From: an uncultured Bacteriovorax sp.
Lineage (GTDB): Bacteria; Bdellovibrionota; Bacteriovoracia; Bacteriovoracales; Bacteriovoracaceae
Length of the DNA stretch: 7,646 bases
NCBI GenBank assembly: GCA_943914745.1
Contig: CALUDF010000143.1
Coordinates: 1-7,646, forward strand
Reading direction: 5' to 3'
Below are positions 1 through 6,206 of the stretch, one piece after another (positions within the stretch are counted from its first letter, which is position 1; each line of letters opens with the position of its first letter). The position numbers were made by a program, and so were the translations under genes. Under the pieces are notes generated by a model that ran no database searches, was not told the origin of the DNA, and worked only from the letters and a program-made list of their open reading frames with translations.

Positions 1-120
1 GTGCTGATAAGGATTTAGGTACAAAACGGAGTGTTTTAGTTTCTTACCTTCTTCAATCAACCTCTTAGTGGTGAAAAGATGAGGGTTAAGGCTCGCTATA
101 ATAATACTGTTTTTTCTCAC
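1..120 (-). CDS. RimK-like ATP-grasp ligase, N-terminal 40 codons only (runs off left edge)
   Basis: Read on the minus strand from a GTG at 120-118, the frame is open to the window edge and gives 40 residues. They contain IIIASLNPHLF, TTKRLIEEGKKLKH and SVLYLNPYQH. This is the pattern of the pre-ATP-grasp domain of RimK-type alpha-L-glutamate ligases: a short beta strand, 'SxNPxLYSTKRLxEAGxxxGH', then a second strand ending in 'xxP'. RimK enzymes use ATP to add glutamate to a protein or small-molecule carboxylate. The catalytic domain is outside the window, so the substrate cannot be judged. An in-frame TGA at 129-127 lies just upstream, so GTG is the only reasonable start; the upstream Shine-Dalgarno (AGTGAG) is weak. 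The gene is divergent from the M14 peptidase. Family assignment rests on the N-terminus alone but the match is clear to me. Confidence 0.75.
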   Translation of the reverse strand, partial: MRKNSIIIASLNPHLFTTKRLIEEGKKLKHSVLYLNPYQH

Positions 121-140
121 AGAGACTCACTAAGTTTTGA

Positions 141-170
141 TTGAATTCTTTTACTGATCCTAGGTATAAT
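141..170 (+). promoter_or_regulatory. Sigma70-type promoter of the M14 peptidase gene, predicted leaderless start
   Basis: A -35 box TTGAAT (141-146) and a perfect -10 box TATAAT (165-170) are separated by 18 bp. CCTAGG directly precedes the -10 box. A start 6-8 bp past the -10 box would fall at about 176-178, only a few bases before the ATG at 181, and no Shine-Dalgarno sequence is present. The same 60-bp gap must also hold the promoter or leader of the divergent RimK-like gene, for which I see no convincing boxes. Confidence 0.7.
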
Positions 171-180
171 ATCATCCATA

Positions 181-1218
181 ATGAAACCTCGTCATGTATT
201 AATTCTATTTAGTATGCTTTCTGCTTTTAGTGCGAGCTTTGCTCAAACGGCAGGAGCACCAACATCGGCTCCTTCCACAGAGCTTGGGATGACTCCTGCA
301 ATTGAGAATTATTGCAAGAAACTGGAAAAAAGTTTCAAGCGTTATGGCTGGGATAAAAGCGAGTGCGAAACATTTAAATGGAGCCACTATCGAAATTCAG
401 TTCTAGGGGATCCTTTGATGTGGACTGTTTTTGGCGACGTCAGCGATGAAGGTCAGCCAAGCTTTAAAGATAAAGATGTCACCATCGTGATGTGTGGAGT
501 TCACGGGGATGAGATCACTCCGATTAAGTTTTGTTTTGATTTAATGTACTACCTGCGCGAAGCCTACTCGAATCCTGAAAAGGTGAAAGGGGAATTCTTC
601 AATAAGGTTGTCCTGGTTTCTCCTATTGTGAATCCAGATTCTTTTTTTAAAGCTCGCCCGACGAGAGTTAACGCCCGCGGCGTAGACCCAAATAGAAACT
701 TCCCGACAGCTGACTGGCAAAAAGAAGCGAGAAAGATTTGGCTGACGAAACTTAGAAAAGACAAAAGGAAAAACCCAGGGGAGAGACCTAATAGTGAGCC
801 GGAAGTCGTCTTCCAGGTTAACTTAATTAAGCGCTATAGCCCGGATAAGATCGTCTCTGTCCACTCGCCGCTGACTTTGCTTGACTATGATGGACCAAGT
901 ATTGCGGCCAACAATGGCCTAGATGGCGTGAAGGCCCACGAGCTTTTAAACCAGATGAGTAAAGATGCTTCAGGATACAATATTAAGGACTATCCTTTTT
1001 TCCCTGGCTCTTTAGGAAATTGGGCAGGCCAGGAGCAAAACATCCCGACTTACACATTAGAGCTTCCTTCCGCGGACGCCAGAAAGAGTGCAGAGTATTG
1101 GAAACTTTTTGAATCGGCCATGCACAAAGTAATCGTCCACAGTCTTCGTCAGGATATAGCTAAAGCTCCCACGGCCAAAGAAGCAATTCCTGCGATTCCA
1201 AGCACATCTGCCAACTAG
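181..1218 (+). CDS. Exported M14-family zinc peptidase, murein peptide amidase A (MpaA)-like
   Basis: The 345-residue protein has a Sec signal peptide: MKPRH, a hydrophobic stretch at about 6-18, and a likely cut after SFA (19-21). A Thr/Pro/Ala-rich linker runs to about 40. The M14 core follows: zinc ligands H108 and E111 in VHGDE, NPD at 151-153, ARGVDPNRNFP at 165-175 with the substrate-binding N171-R172 pair, third zinc ligand H228 in SVHSP, LDYDGP at 234-239, and catalytic E294 in TLELP. All key residues are present. LDYDGP with TLELP points to the MpaA group, which cleaves the gamma-D-Glu/meso-diaminopimelate bond in murein peptides. E. coli MpaA is cytoplasmic, whereas this one should act in the periplasm or outside. 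DPNRNFP replaces the common DLNRNFP. The tail after 325 is Ala/Pro-rich. The ATG at 181 is chosen because the next Met (214) would destroy the signal peptide. Peptide substrate is inferred. Confidence 0.85.
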   Translation: MKPRHVLILFSMLSAFSASFAQTAGAPTSAPSTELGMTPAIENYCKKLEKSFKRYGWDKSECETFKWSHYRNSVLGDPLMWTVFGDVSDEGQPSFKDKDVTIVMCGVHGDEITPIKFCFDLMYYLREAYSNPEKVKGEFFNKVVLVSPIVNPDSFFKARPTRVNARGVDPNRNFPTADWQKEARKIWLTKLRKDKRKNPGERPNSEPEVVFQVNLIKRYSPDKIVSVHSPLTLLDYDGPSIAANNGLDGVKAHELLNQMSKDASGYNIKDYPFFPGSLGNWAGQEQNIPTYTLELPSADARKSAEYWKLFESAMHKVIVHSLRQDIAKAPTAKEAIPAIPSTSAN

Positions 1219-1246
1219 GGCAAGCATTTGCAAATTATTGTTGGCA
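1209..1246. repeat. Inverted repeat and 10-bp palindrome after the M14 gene
   Basis: TGCCAAC (1209-1215, just before the stop codon) is mirrored by GTTGGCA (1240-1246). Between them lies the perfect palindrome ATTTGCAAAT (1226-1235). The right arm is followed by AAAAATTAAAG and not by a T-run, so this is a poor intrinsic terminator in either direction. It could be an operator for the next gene: a weak -35-like TTGCAA (1228-1233) overlaps the palindrome, but the -10 region 17-18 bp on (TTAAAG/TAAAGA) is poor. Function unknown. Confidence 0.35.
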
Positions 1247-1281
1247 AAAATTAAAGATTAGGCTCCAAAACGTCGATAAGA

Positions 1282-1310
1282 CTCCTGAGTGAATCTGTAC
1301 ACTTTAGGAG
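1282..1310 (+). promoter_or_regulatory. RNA hairpin covering the Shine-Dalgarno of the PilZ-GAF gene
   Basis: CTCCTGAGTG (1282-1291) can pair with CACTTTAGGAG (1300-1310). This gives ten base pairs (one G-U) with a single bulged T at 1305 and an 8-nt loop. The right arm includes AGGAG (1306-1310), the Shine-Dalgarno for the ATG at 1318. When folded, the ribosome site is fully masked. No T-run follows, so it is not a terminator. Pairing is seen in the sequence; a regulatory role is inferred. Confidence 0.5.
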
Positions 1311-1317
1311 AGAGCTT

Positions 1318-3288
1318 ATGCTAGCGAGTTTTTCTGAATTCAAATTCTATCAGTCATTCAGAATTCCAGTAGAAGAGGCCGATGACCTGAGGTTCTTAGT
1401 TCAAATGTCTAAAGACAGGGGCCCGGAAGAGTATATCACCGATGCTAAGTTGATTGATATTTCATTAACTGGTCTTGGGTTTGCCACGAGCGAGCGCATT
1501 TCTGTGGGCCAGGAGCTCACGATTTCTCTTCAATATAAGAAGCACCACCTGGATTTAACCGGGAAAGTTGTGCGCGCTTTTTCTCAGACACTAGATGATC
1601 AAAAAATCATTTATGGTATCGAAATAGAAGAAGAAAAGACCATTACGAAATTCCTCGAGCACTACATTCTGGGTTTTTCGTCAGAGAGGCTTAAGAATTG
1701 CTTGATCGACTCTGCTATCAAGGAGCGATATACAAAAGCGACTGATGGTTTTGAGATCTTCTCTCTCTTACTTTCGCTCTTTAAAGACATCACGCATTTT
1801 GGAGATAAAGAAGGCTTTATCGAGTCGATGCTTGATGAAGTTATCCGCATTCTCAATGCTCAGAGAGCTTCGCTTTTTTTAATCAACCCGGAAACCAACG
1901 AGCTTGAAGCAGTGTGTGCCCTGGGAGTGAGAAAGGAGCAGTTAAAATTTGACTATAGAATCGGGATTGCCGGCTCCGTCTTTACGACTGGAGTAGCACT
2001 TAATATTGATACGGTTCATGATAGCACGCGCTTTAATGAAGCGTTTGACAAGAAATTTGGCTTTGAAACAAAGTCGATCATCTGTCACCCAATCCATAAC
2101 CGTGAAGATAAGATCATCGGTGTTATTGAAGTCTTAAACAAGAGAAACGAAGACCGCTTCACGATTGAAGATGAGAAAACGATGAAAGTTCTCTCACTGA
2201 TTTTCTCTTCAGTGTTTTATAACTTCACGCCGATGTCGGATAAGTCTCTTATCAGAAGATTCTCTAACCCATTCGACAGAAAGAACGCCTTGATTGGTAA
2301 GGTGCCACACGTGGCCTCTTTAAGAAGCACGATCGTGAAATTAAAAGATATCGAAGCTCCTGTTTTAATCTACGGAGAGCGCGGTGTAGGGAAATCTCTT
2401 TACGCTAAGATCCTTCACGTCGAAGGCCAGCGCGGTCTTAAGTCTTTTGAAGTCATTCACTGTGCTGAAAAAGACCAGGACGCCGTCTCTCGCATGCTTT
2501 TTGGACCGGAAGAATCAGAGTGCAAGTTCATCACTTGTCAGGGTGGAACGGTTCAGCTTCACGAGATCTGGGCGCTTTCACCACACAACCAAAAAACACT
2601 TTTAGAAGTGCTAAAGACTCGCCATATCCCGAATACAAAATTCAGCCTAGACGTGCGCATTGTGGCGACAACGACGAGAGATTTAGGTCTTCTGGTGTCT
2701 AATGGAGAGTTTGACCGCGAGCTTTATGAGTTTATCTCAAAAGCGACAGTCTTTATGGAGCCACTAAGAAGAAGAGGAGATGACATCGAGCTATTGGTGG
2801 ATTATTTCCTGAAAGCTGAATGTAAAAAAGAAGGGCTTCTGCTTAAATCGTTTGCTCCAAAATTAATGGAGAAATTAAAGAAGTACGACTGGCCAGGAAA
2901 CATCAAAGAGCTTCGCCTTTGTGTGGAAAGGGCCGTGCTTTATAACCCTAAGGCCCACGTGATCACTGACATCGAAATTGAAGATTCAGCTTCACCACTT
3001 GTGGACCTTTCAGAAAAGAAGAGAATGTTTGGGGATTTACCTTTTGTCAGCGATCACAATATCGCCCTTAAAGACCGCCTGTCTCTGGTTGAGCGTGAAA
3101 TGATCCACGCAGAAATCAGACGCTGTAACGGCAATAAGTCCAAGGCCGCAAAGGCGATGGGCATTAGCCGCGAAGCTTTAAGAAAGAAGCTCCTGATGAG
3201 TACAGATATCCTGAAGTCTCTGAACTTAACAGAAGAAGAACGCTTAAAATTCATGAAAGAAGATGACGAATTTGGAAATGCGGCTTAA
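1318..3288 (+). CDS. PilZ-GAF-AAA(sigma54-activator-like, degenerate)-Fis regulator
   Basis: The 656-residue protein has no signal peptide and should be cytoplasmic. Domains: PilZ-like at about 10-118 with DISLTG (47-52), the DxSxxG half of the c-di-GMP motif, but no clear RxxxR before it; GAF at about 145-302; AAA+ of the sigma54-activator type at about 322-555; Fis-type helix-turn-helix at about 588-625 (CNGNKSKAAKAMGISREALRKKL). Walker A is intact (GERGVGKS, 353-360). However, the GAFTGA loop is missing: only 12 residues separate LFG (394-396) from GG (409-410), roughly ten fewer than usual. The Walker B Asp is His (TVQLHE, H415), the sensor-I Asn is Thr (T453), the arginine-finger region reads FDRELYEFI, and the sensor-II Arg of WPGNVREL is Lys. 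It therefore probably cannot remodel sigma54 holoenzyme. It may instead be a DNA-binding switch governed by GAF/PilZ ligands. The start is backed by AGGAG at 1306. It ends 11 bp before cdaA, so co-transcription is likely. Target genes are unknown. Confidence 0.8.
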   Translation: MLASFSEFKFYQSFRIPVEEADDLRFLVQMSKDRGPEEYITDAKLIDISLTGLGFATSERISVGQELTISLQYKKHHLDLTGKVVRAFSQTLDDQKIIYGIEIEEEKTITKFLEHYILGFSSERLKNCLIDSAIKERYTKATDGFEIFSLLLSLFKDITHFGDKEGFIESMLDEVIRILNAQRASLFLINPETNELEAVCALGVRKEQLKFDYRIGIAGSVFTTGVALNIDTVHDSTRFNEAFDKKFGFETKSIICHPIHNREDKIIGVIEVLNKRNEDRFTIEDEKTMKVLSLIFSSVFYNFTPMSDKSLIRRFSNPFDRKNALIGKVPHVASLRSTIVKLKDIEAPVLIYGERGVGKSLYAKILHVEGQRGLKSFEVIHCAEKDQDAVSRMLFGPEESECKFITCQGGTVQLHEIWALSPHNQKTLLEVLKTRHIPNTKFSLDVRIVATTTRDLGLLVSNGEFDRELYEFISKATVFMEPLRRRGDDIELLVDYFLKAECKKEGLLLKSFAPKLMEKLKKYDWPGNIKELRLCVERAVLYNPKAHVITDIEIEDSASPLVDLSEKKRMFGDLPFVSDHNIALKDRLSLVEREMIHAEIRRCNGNKSKAAKAMGISREALRKKLLMSTDILKSLNLTEEERLKFMKEDDEFGNAA

Positions 3289-3315
3289 AAAGGATAGGTA
3301 TGTCCTTTTTAAGCC
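3282..3315 (+). promoter_or_regulatory. Perfect 13-bp hairpin with the cdaA start codon in its loop
   Basis: GGCTTAAAAAGGA (3282-3294) and TCCTTTTTAAGCC (3303-3315) are exact reverse complements, with the 8-nt loop TAGGTATG. The left arm holds the stop codon of the preceding gene (TAA, 3286-3288) and the cdaA Shine-Dalgarno (AAGGAT, 3290-3295). The loop ends with the cdaA ATG (3300-3302). TTTTT (3318-3322) follows two bases after the right arm, so the element could also act as an intrinsic terminator or attenuator. A ribosome reaching the upstream stop codon would open the left arm, which would couple cdaA translation to that of the upstream gene. Structure seen; function inferred. Confidence 0.6.
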
Positions 3316-4115
3316 CATTTTTCAATCATCTCAACGTTAAAGACTTCATCGACATTCTCATTGTCGCGATTCTTATTTATCAACTTTTGTTGATTGTAAG
3401 AGGGACGAAGGCCGCACAAATGATTGTGGGGCTGGGGTTTCTCTTTGGTCTTTTTTGGCTGGGAATCACGTTTAAGCTCTACTCACTCAATTGGGTCCTG
3501 GCCCACTTTTTTGATTCATTCTTCATCATCGTCGTCGTCTTATTCCAGGATCAGTTCAGAAGTGCCCTGGCTTCGGTAGGAACCAAAAGAAATATCCTGA
3601 CAGTCTTTTCTAAAGACGAGCACGACTTTGAAATCGATGAAATTGTCGAGGCCTGCGGGGCCTTGTCCCGCGAGAAGATCGGGGCCTTGATCGTCATTGA
3701 GCGCACGCACGGTTTACTCAACTATATCAATACCGGAACCAGGCTGGATTCAAGAATCCATTCGGATATTATCTACTCAATCTTTGAATCGAGCTCAAGT
3801 CTTCACGACGGGGCGATTATTATCCAGAACTCAAAACTCACGGCCGCGGGCTGCTTTTTGCCCCTATCAAAGAATTTTGATATCGAACGTCACTTGGGAA
3901 CCCGCCACAGAGCGGCCCTGGGGCTGACAGAAGTTACCGATGCATTAGTTATTACTTGTTCTGAAGAAACTGGTAAGATTAACTTATGTGTCGAAGGGAT
4001 CTTCTACCTGTGTAAAACTGAAAAAGAGTTGGGACAGTATCTTCGTCACATTTGGAGCAATGAGGATTTAGACAGTGCTCTAAGACCGATTAAGACCAAG
4101 GACATTGTTCGTTGA
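3300..4115 (+). CDS. cdaA: Diadenylate cyclase CdaA (c-di-AMP synthase)
   Basis: This enzyme joins two ATP into cyclic di-AMP. The 271-residue length is standard for membrane-bound CdaA. Three hydrophobic segments lie at about 15-33, 38-58 and 66-82, followed by the linker FQDQFRSALASVG (82-94). The cytoplasmic DisA_N (DAC) domain occupies about 108-240 and carries the signature motifs SLHDGAIII (D170-G171-A172) and GTRHRAALGLTE (R202-H203-R204), then DALVI and SEETG (221-225). All catalytic motifs are intact. The ATG lies in the loop of a hairpin, 11 bp after the PilZ-GAF gene, and the 3' end overlaps the ybbR gene by 4 bp. The cdaA-ybbR-glmM order is the well-known order in Firmicutes, where CdaR and GlmM bind CdaA and tune its activity; the same partnership is inferred here. 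Confidence 0.95.
   Translation: MSFLSPFFNHLNVKDFIDILIVAILIYQLLLIVRGTKAAQMIVGLGFLFGLFWLGITFKLYSLNWVLAHFFDSFFIIVVVLFQDQFRSALASVGTKRNILTVFSKDEHDFEIDEIVEACGALSREKIGALIVIERTHGLLNYINTGTRLDSRIHSDIIYSIFESSSSLHDGAIIIQNSKLTAAGCFLPLSKNFDIERHLGTRHRAALGLTEVTDALVITCSEETGKINLCVEGIFYLCKTEKELGQYLRHIWSNEDLDSALRPIKTKDIVR
4098..4115 (+). promoter_or_regulatory. Shine-Dalgarno and TTGA stop/start overlap deciding the cdaR start
   Basis: AAGGA (4098-4102) lies 9 bp before a TTG at 4112-4114. The TTG shares bases with the cdaA stop TGA (4113-4115). No ATG or GTG nearby would keep the membrane anchor, which begins about nine residues into the protein, so TTG is the likely start. Translation should be coupled to cdaA. 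Confidence 0.7.
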
Positions 4116-4795
4116 AATTAGAAAAGGCCCAAAGACACACGCTTAAAATCATCGCGATCTTTTTTGCAGTATCGTTATGGTTTTACGTCCTAAACAGCGA
4201 GCCGGTGGAAATTGAAAAGAAGATCCAAATCGAGTTTCAGCTTCCCAAGGGCTATGCCATCTCAAGCCAAACAGAAAGGCAGCTCACTTTAAAGTTAAAA
4301 GGCTCAAAAGCTTTTATTGGAAACGTCTTTTCTAACAAAGAAAAATTGGTTGTCGATTTAAACCCGCAGTTTAAGAAATTTGGAAAGAGCTTCAAAGTCC
4401 AATACCACCCTTCACAAATCACGGTGCCTTTTGGCGTAGATATTCTGGAGATGCATCCCAAGGAAGCCAACATTGAAATTGACCGTTTGGTGCAAATGCA
4501 GCTTCCCGTCAAAGTGCTCTATATCGGGAATATGGCCTACGACAAAAAATTTAAGGAAGTGCACGTTGAGCCAGAGAGCATTATGGTCAGCGGACCTGTT
4601 GACGTAATGAGGAAAATGTCTAGAGTAGAGACCACTCCTGTTAACCTTAGCACGGTGGACAAGGAAGAGGGGACATTGAGCGTTCAGCTCGACGAGCTGG
4701 ATTCGCGTTTGATGTATGAAGAAAACCCAAGAATTAGATTAAAATACAAAGTGCAGCTGACTATCCCTAAGCGTGAAGAAGTCAAAAAAGATTAA
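4112..4795 (+). CDS. cdaR: YbbR-domain membrane protein, CdaR-like
   Basis: The 227-residue protein starts with a short basic N-terminus and one transmembrane anchor (LKIIAIFFAVSLWFYVL, about 11-27), typical of YbbR/CdaR proteins. The rest should lie outside the inner membrane. Two YbbR-like beta-rich repeats follow, at about 32-124 and 130-217. The second carries a typical signature: VEPESIMVSGP (152-162), then a V-x-T-x-P-V-N-L-S segment at 172-180. Bacillus CdaR has four repeats, so this is a short form. In Firmicutes the protein binds CdaA and changes its activity; here the role is inferred from context. It starts with TTG in a 4-bp overlap with cdaA, and its stop lies 46 bp before glmM. 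The C-terminus is lysine-rich. The symbol is used by synteny; 'YbbR-like protein' is the safer name. Confidence 0.85.
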   Translation: MKLEKAQRHTLKIIAIFFAVSLWFYVLNSEPVEIEKKIQIEFQLPKGYAISSQTERQLTLKLKGSKAFIGNVFSNKEKLVVDLNPQFKKFGKSFKVQYHPSQITVPFGVDILEMHPKEANIEIDRLVQMQLPVKVLYIGNMAYDKKFKEVHVEPESIMVSGPVDVMRKMSRVETTPVNLSTVDKEEGTLSVQLDELDSRLMYEENPRIRLKYKVQLTIPKREEVKKD

Positions 4796-4827
4796 ACGCG
4801 TTTTTTTGAGAGACAGCAGTTGTTCGC

Positions 4828-4844
4828 AAGGAAAAGAGATTATG
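4828..4844 (+). promoter_or_regulatory. Shine-Dalgarno that fixes the glmM start
   Basis: AAGGAA (4828-4833) is followed by ATG at 4842. The same frame is open upstream to a GTG at 4773 inside cdaR, which would add 23 basic, poorly family-like residues. GlmM proteins normally begin only a few residues before FGTDGIRG, as this ATG does. Confidence 0.8.
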
Positions 4845-6206
4845 TCGGAGAGAAAACTTTTCGGGACAGACGGAATTCGTGGAAGGGCCAATGCCTATCC
4901 AATGACAGCTGAAGTTGCTACGGCCCTTGGCCGCGCGGTGACTCATTATTTTCAATCGACTAGTCCTAGTAATTCAAAACCTATTATCATCGTGGGAAAA
5001 GACACGAGACTTTCTTGTTACATGCTGGAGATGGCCTTTGCTTCAGGTGTGTGTTCGCAAGGAGGAGAAGTTATTTTGACAGGTCCACTGCCAACACCAG
5101 GGGTGGCCTTTGTTACGCACTCGATGAGGGCCGATGCTGGAGTCATGATCTCTGCTTCTCACAATCATTTTGAAGATAACGGAATTAAAATTTTTGATGG
5201 AAAAGGAAATAAACTTCCAGACTCGGTGGAGTTTGAATTGGAGAGACTTATTTTAAATCCAGAACTCATGCCGGCAAAGTTTGGGGCTTCTCTTGGAAAC
5301 GCCGAGAGGTTAAAGGAAGTTTACGGGCGCTACATCGTGCAGGTTAAATCGGCGATGGGGCATGACTATGACCTGGATGGAATGCGCATCGTTTTAGATT
5401 GCGCCAATGGTGCCGGCTACAAAGTGACGCCCATGATTTTCCAAGAGCTCGGAGCTGAAGTTTTCCCAGTGGGGATTTCTCCTAACGGTGTCAATATCAA
5501 CAAAAACTGTGGCTCACTCCATCCTGAAGCCGCTCGCGCAGAGGTGCTTAAGTACCGCGCCGATATCGGGATCTGTATTGATGGAGACGGCGACAGAGTC
5601 AGTGTCATCGATCAAGAAGGTTCATTGATTGATGGAGATAAAATCATCGGTCTTTTTGCCAAGCTACTCCTAGCTCGTGGTGAATTAAAACCAGGTGACA
5701 CGGTTGTCGGTACGGTCATGACTAATTTAGGGCTTGAGTTGTACATAAAATCGCTGGGGCTTAATTTTTATCGCACAAAAGTTGGAGATCGCTATATCAT
5801 TGAATACATGCGCGCCAATAATTGTATTTTGGGGGGCGAGCCTTCAGGACACATTATCTTTAGCCGTCACTCGACCACGGGAGATGGGTCGCTGGGTGGA
5901 CTAAAAGTCATTGAGGCGATGAAGTATTTTAATAAGTCGCTTAAGGATCTTGTGGCAGAAGTTGAGCTTTTTCCTCAGTTCATTAAAAACGTCATGGTGA
6001 AGAATAAACCGGCGCTAGAGACGGTCAAGGCGATTGAAGAGGCGACGAAAGAAGCAGAAAAGAAACTTGATGGCAGAGGACGTGTCCTTCTTCGCTATTC
6101 AGGAACCGAGCCACTTCTTCGCGTCATGGTTGAAGGGGACAATGCAGAGCTTGTTGAAGCGGAATGCAATCGCCTGGTGGCCGTGGTGAAAAAAGAAATT
6201 GGTTAA
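4842..6206 (+). CDS. glmM: Phosphoglucosamine mutase GlmM
   Basis: GlmM converts glucosamine-6-phosphate to glucosamine-1-phosphate in the cytoplasm, the step leading to UDP-GlcNAc for peptidoglycan and lipopolysaccharide. With the start at 4842 it is 454 residues, close to the family norm (about 445-450). Motifs: FGTDGIRG (7-14), the phosphoserine loop ISASHN with catalytic S106, the metal loop DGDGDR (D247, D249, D251), sugar-binding GGEPSGH (331-337), and the phosphate-binding RYSGTEP (418-424). All are intact. The phosphoserine loop reads SASHNH rather than the usual SASHNP. The gene follows cdaA and the ybbR gene. In Firmicutes GlmM binds CdaA and inhibits c-di-AMP synthesis, linking the second messenger to wall precursor supply; that is inferred here. 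Confidence 0.96.
   Translation: MSERKLFGTDGIRGRANAYPMTAEVATALGRAVTHYFQSTSPSNSKPIIIVGKDTRLSCYMLEMAFASGVCSQGGEVILTGPLPTPGVAFVTHSMRADAGVMISASHNHFEDNGIKIFDGKGNKLPDSVEFELERLILNPELMPAKFGASLGNAERLKEVYGRYIVQVKSAMGHDYDLDGMRIVLDCANGAGYKVTPMIFQELGAEVFPVGISPNGVNINKNCGSLHPEAARAEVLKYRADIGICIDGDGDRVSVIDQEGSLIDGDKIIGLFAKLLLARGELKPGDTVVGTVMTNLGLELYIKSLGLNFYRTKVGDRYIIEYMRANNCILGGEPSGHIIFSRHSTTGDGSLGGLKVIEAMKYFNKSLKDLVAEVELFPQFIKNVMVKNKPALETVKAIEEATKEAEKKLDGRGRVLLRYSGTEPLLRVMVEGDNAELVEAECNRLVAVVKKEIG

Noticed and set aside
3..68. Plus-strand open frame of 21 codons ending in TAG, as the tail of an upstream gene
   Set aside because: The minus strand of the same bases gives a recognisable RimK N-terminus, so the plus-strand frame is a shadow.
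97..102. TATAAT as the -10 box of a second promoter for the M14 gene
   Set aside because: No -35-like sequence at a 16-18 bp spacing, and it lies inside the coding part of the divergent gene; the 141-170 pair is far better.
1318..3288. Calling this gene a functional sigma54-dependent activator
   Set aside because: The GAFTGA loop and several ATPase residues are absent, so the standard label would mislead.
4794..4807. AAACGCGTTT palindrome followed by a T-run as a terminator after cdaR
   Set aside because: A palindrome with no spacer cannot form a proper hairpin, and glmM starts only 35 bp later in an expected operon.
4773..4841. N-terminal extension of glmM from a GTG inside cdaR
   Set aside because: The extra residues do not look like GlmM, and a good Shine-Dalgarno plus ATG lies at the family's usual start.
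4821..5063. 12-bp direct repeat TGTTCGCAAGGA (4821-4832 and 5052-5063)
   Set aside because: One or two 12-bp matches are expected by chance in a window of this size, and the second copy is inside conserved glmM coding sequence.
5059..5065. Perfect Shine-Dalgarno AAGGAGG inside glmM as an internal start
   Set aside because: No ATG or GTG follows at a usable distance, and the GlmM frame is uninterrupted.
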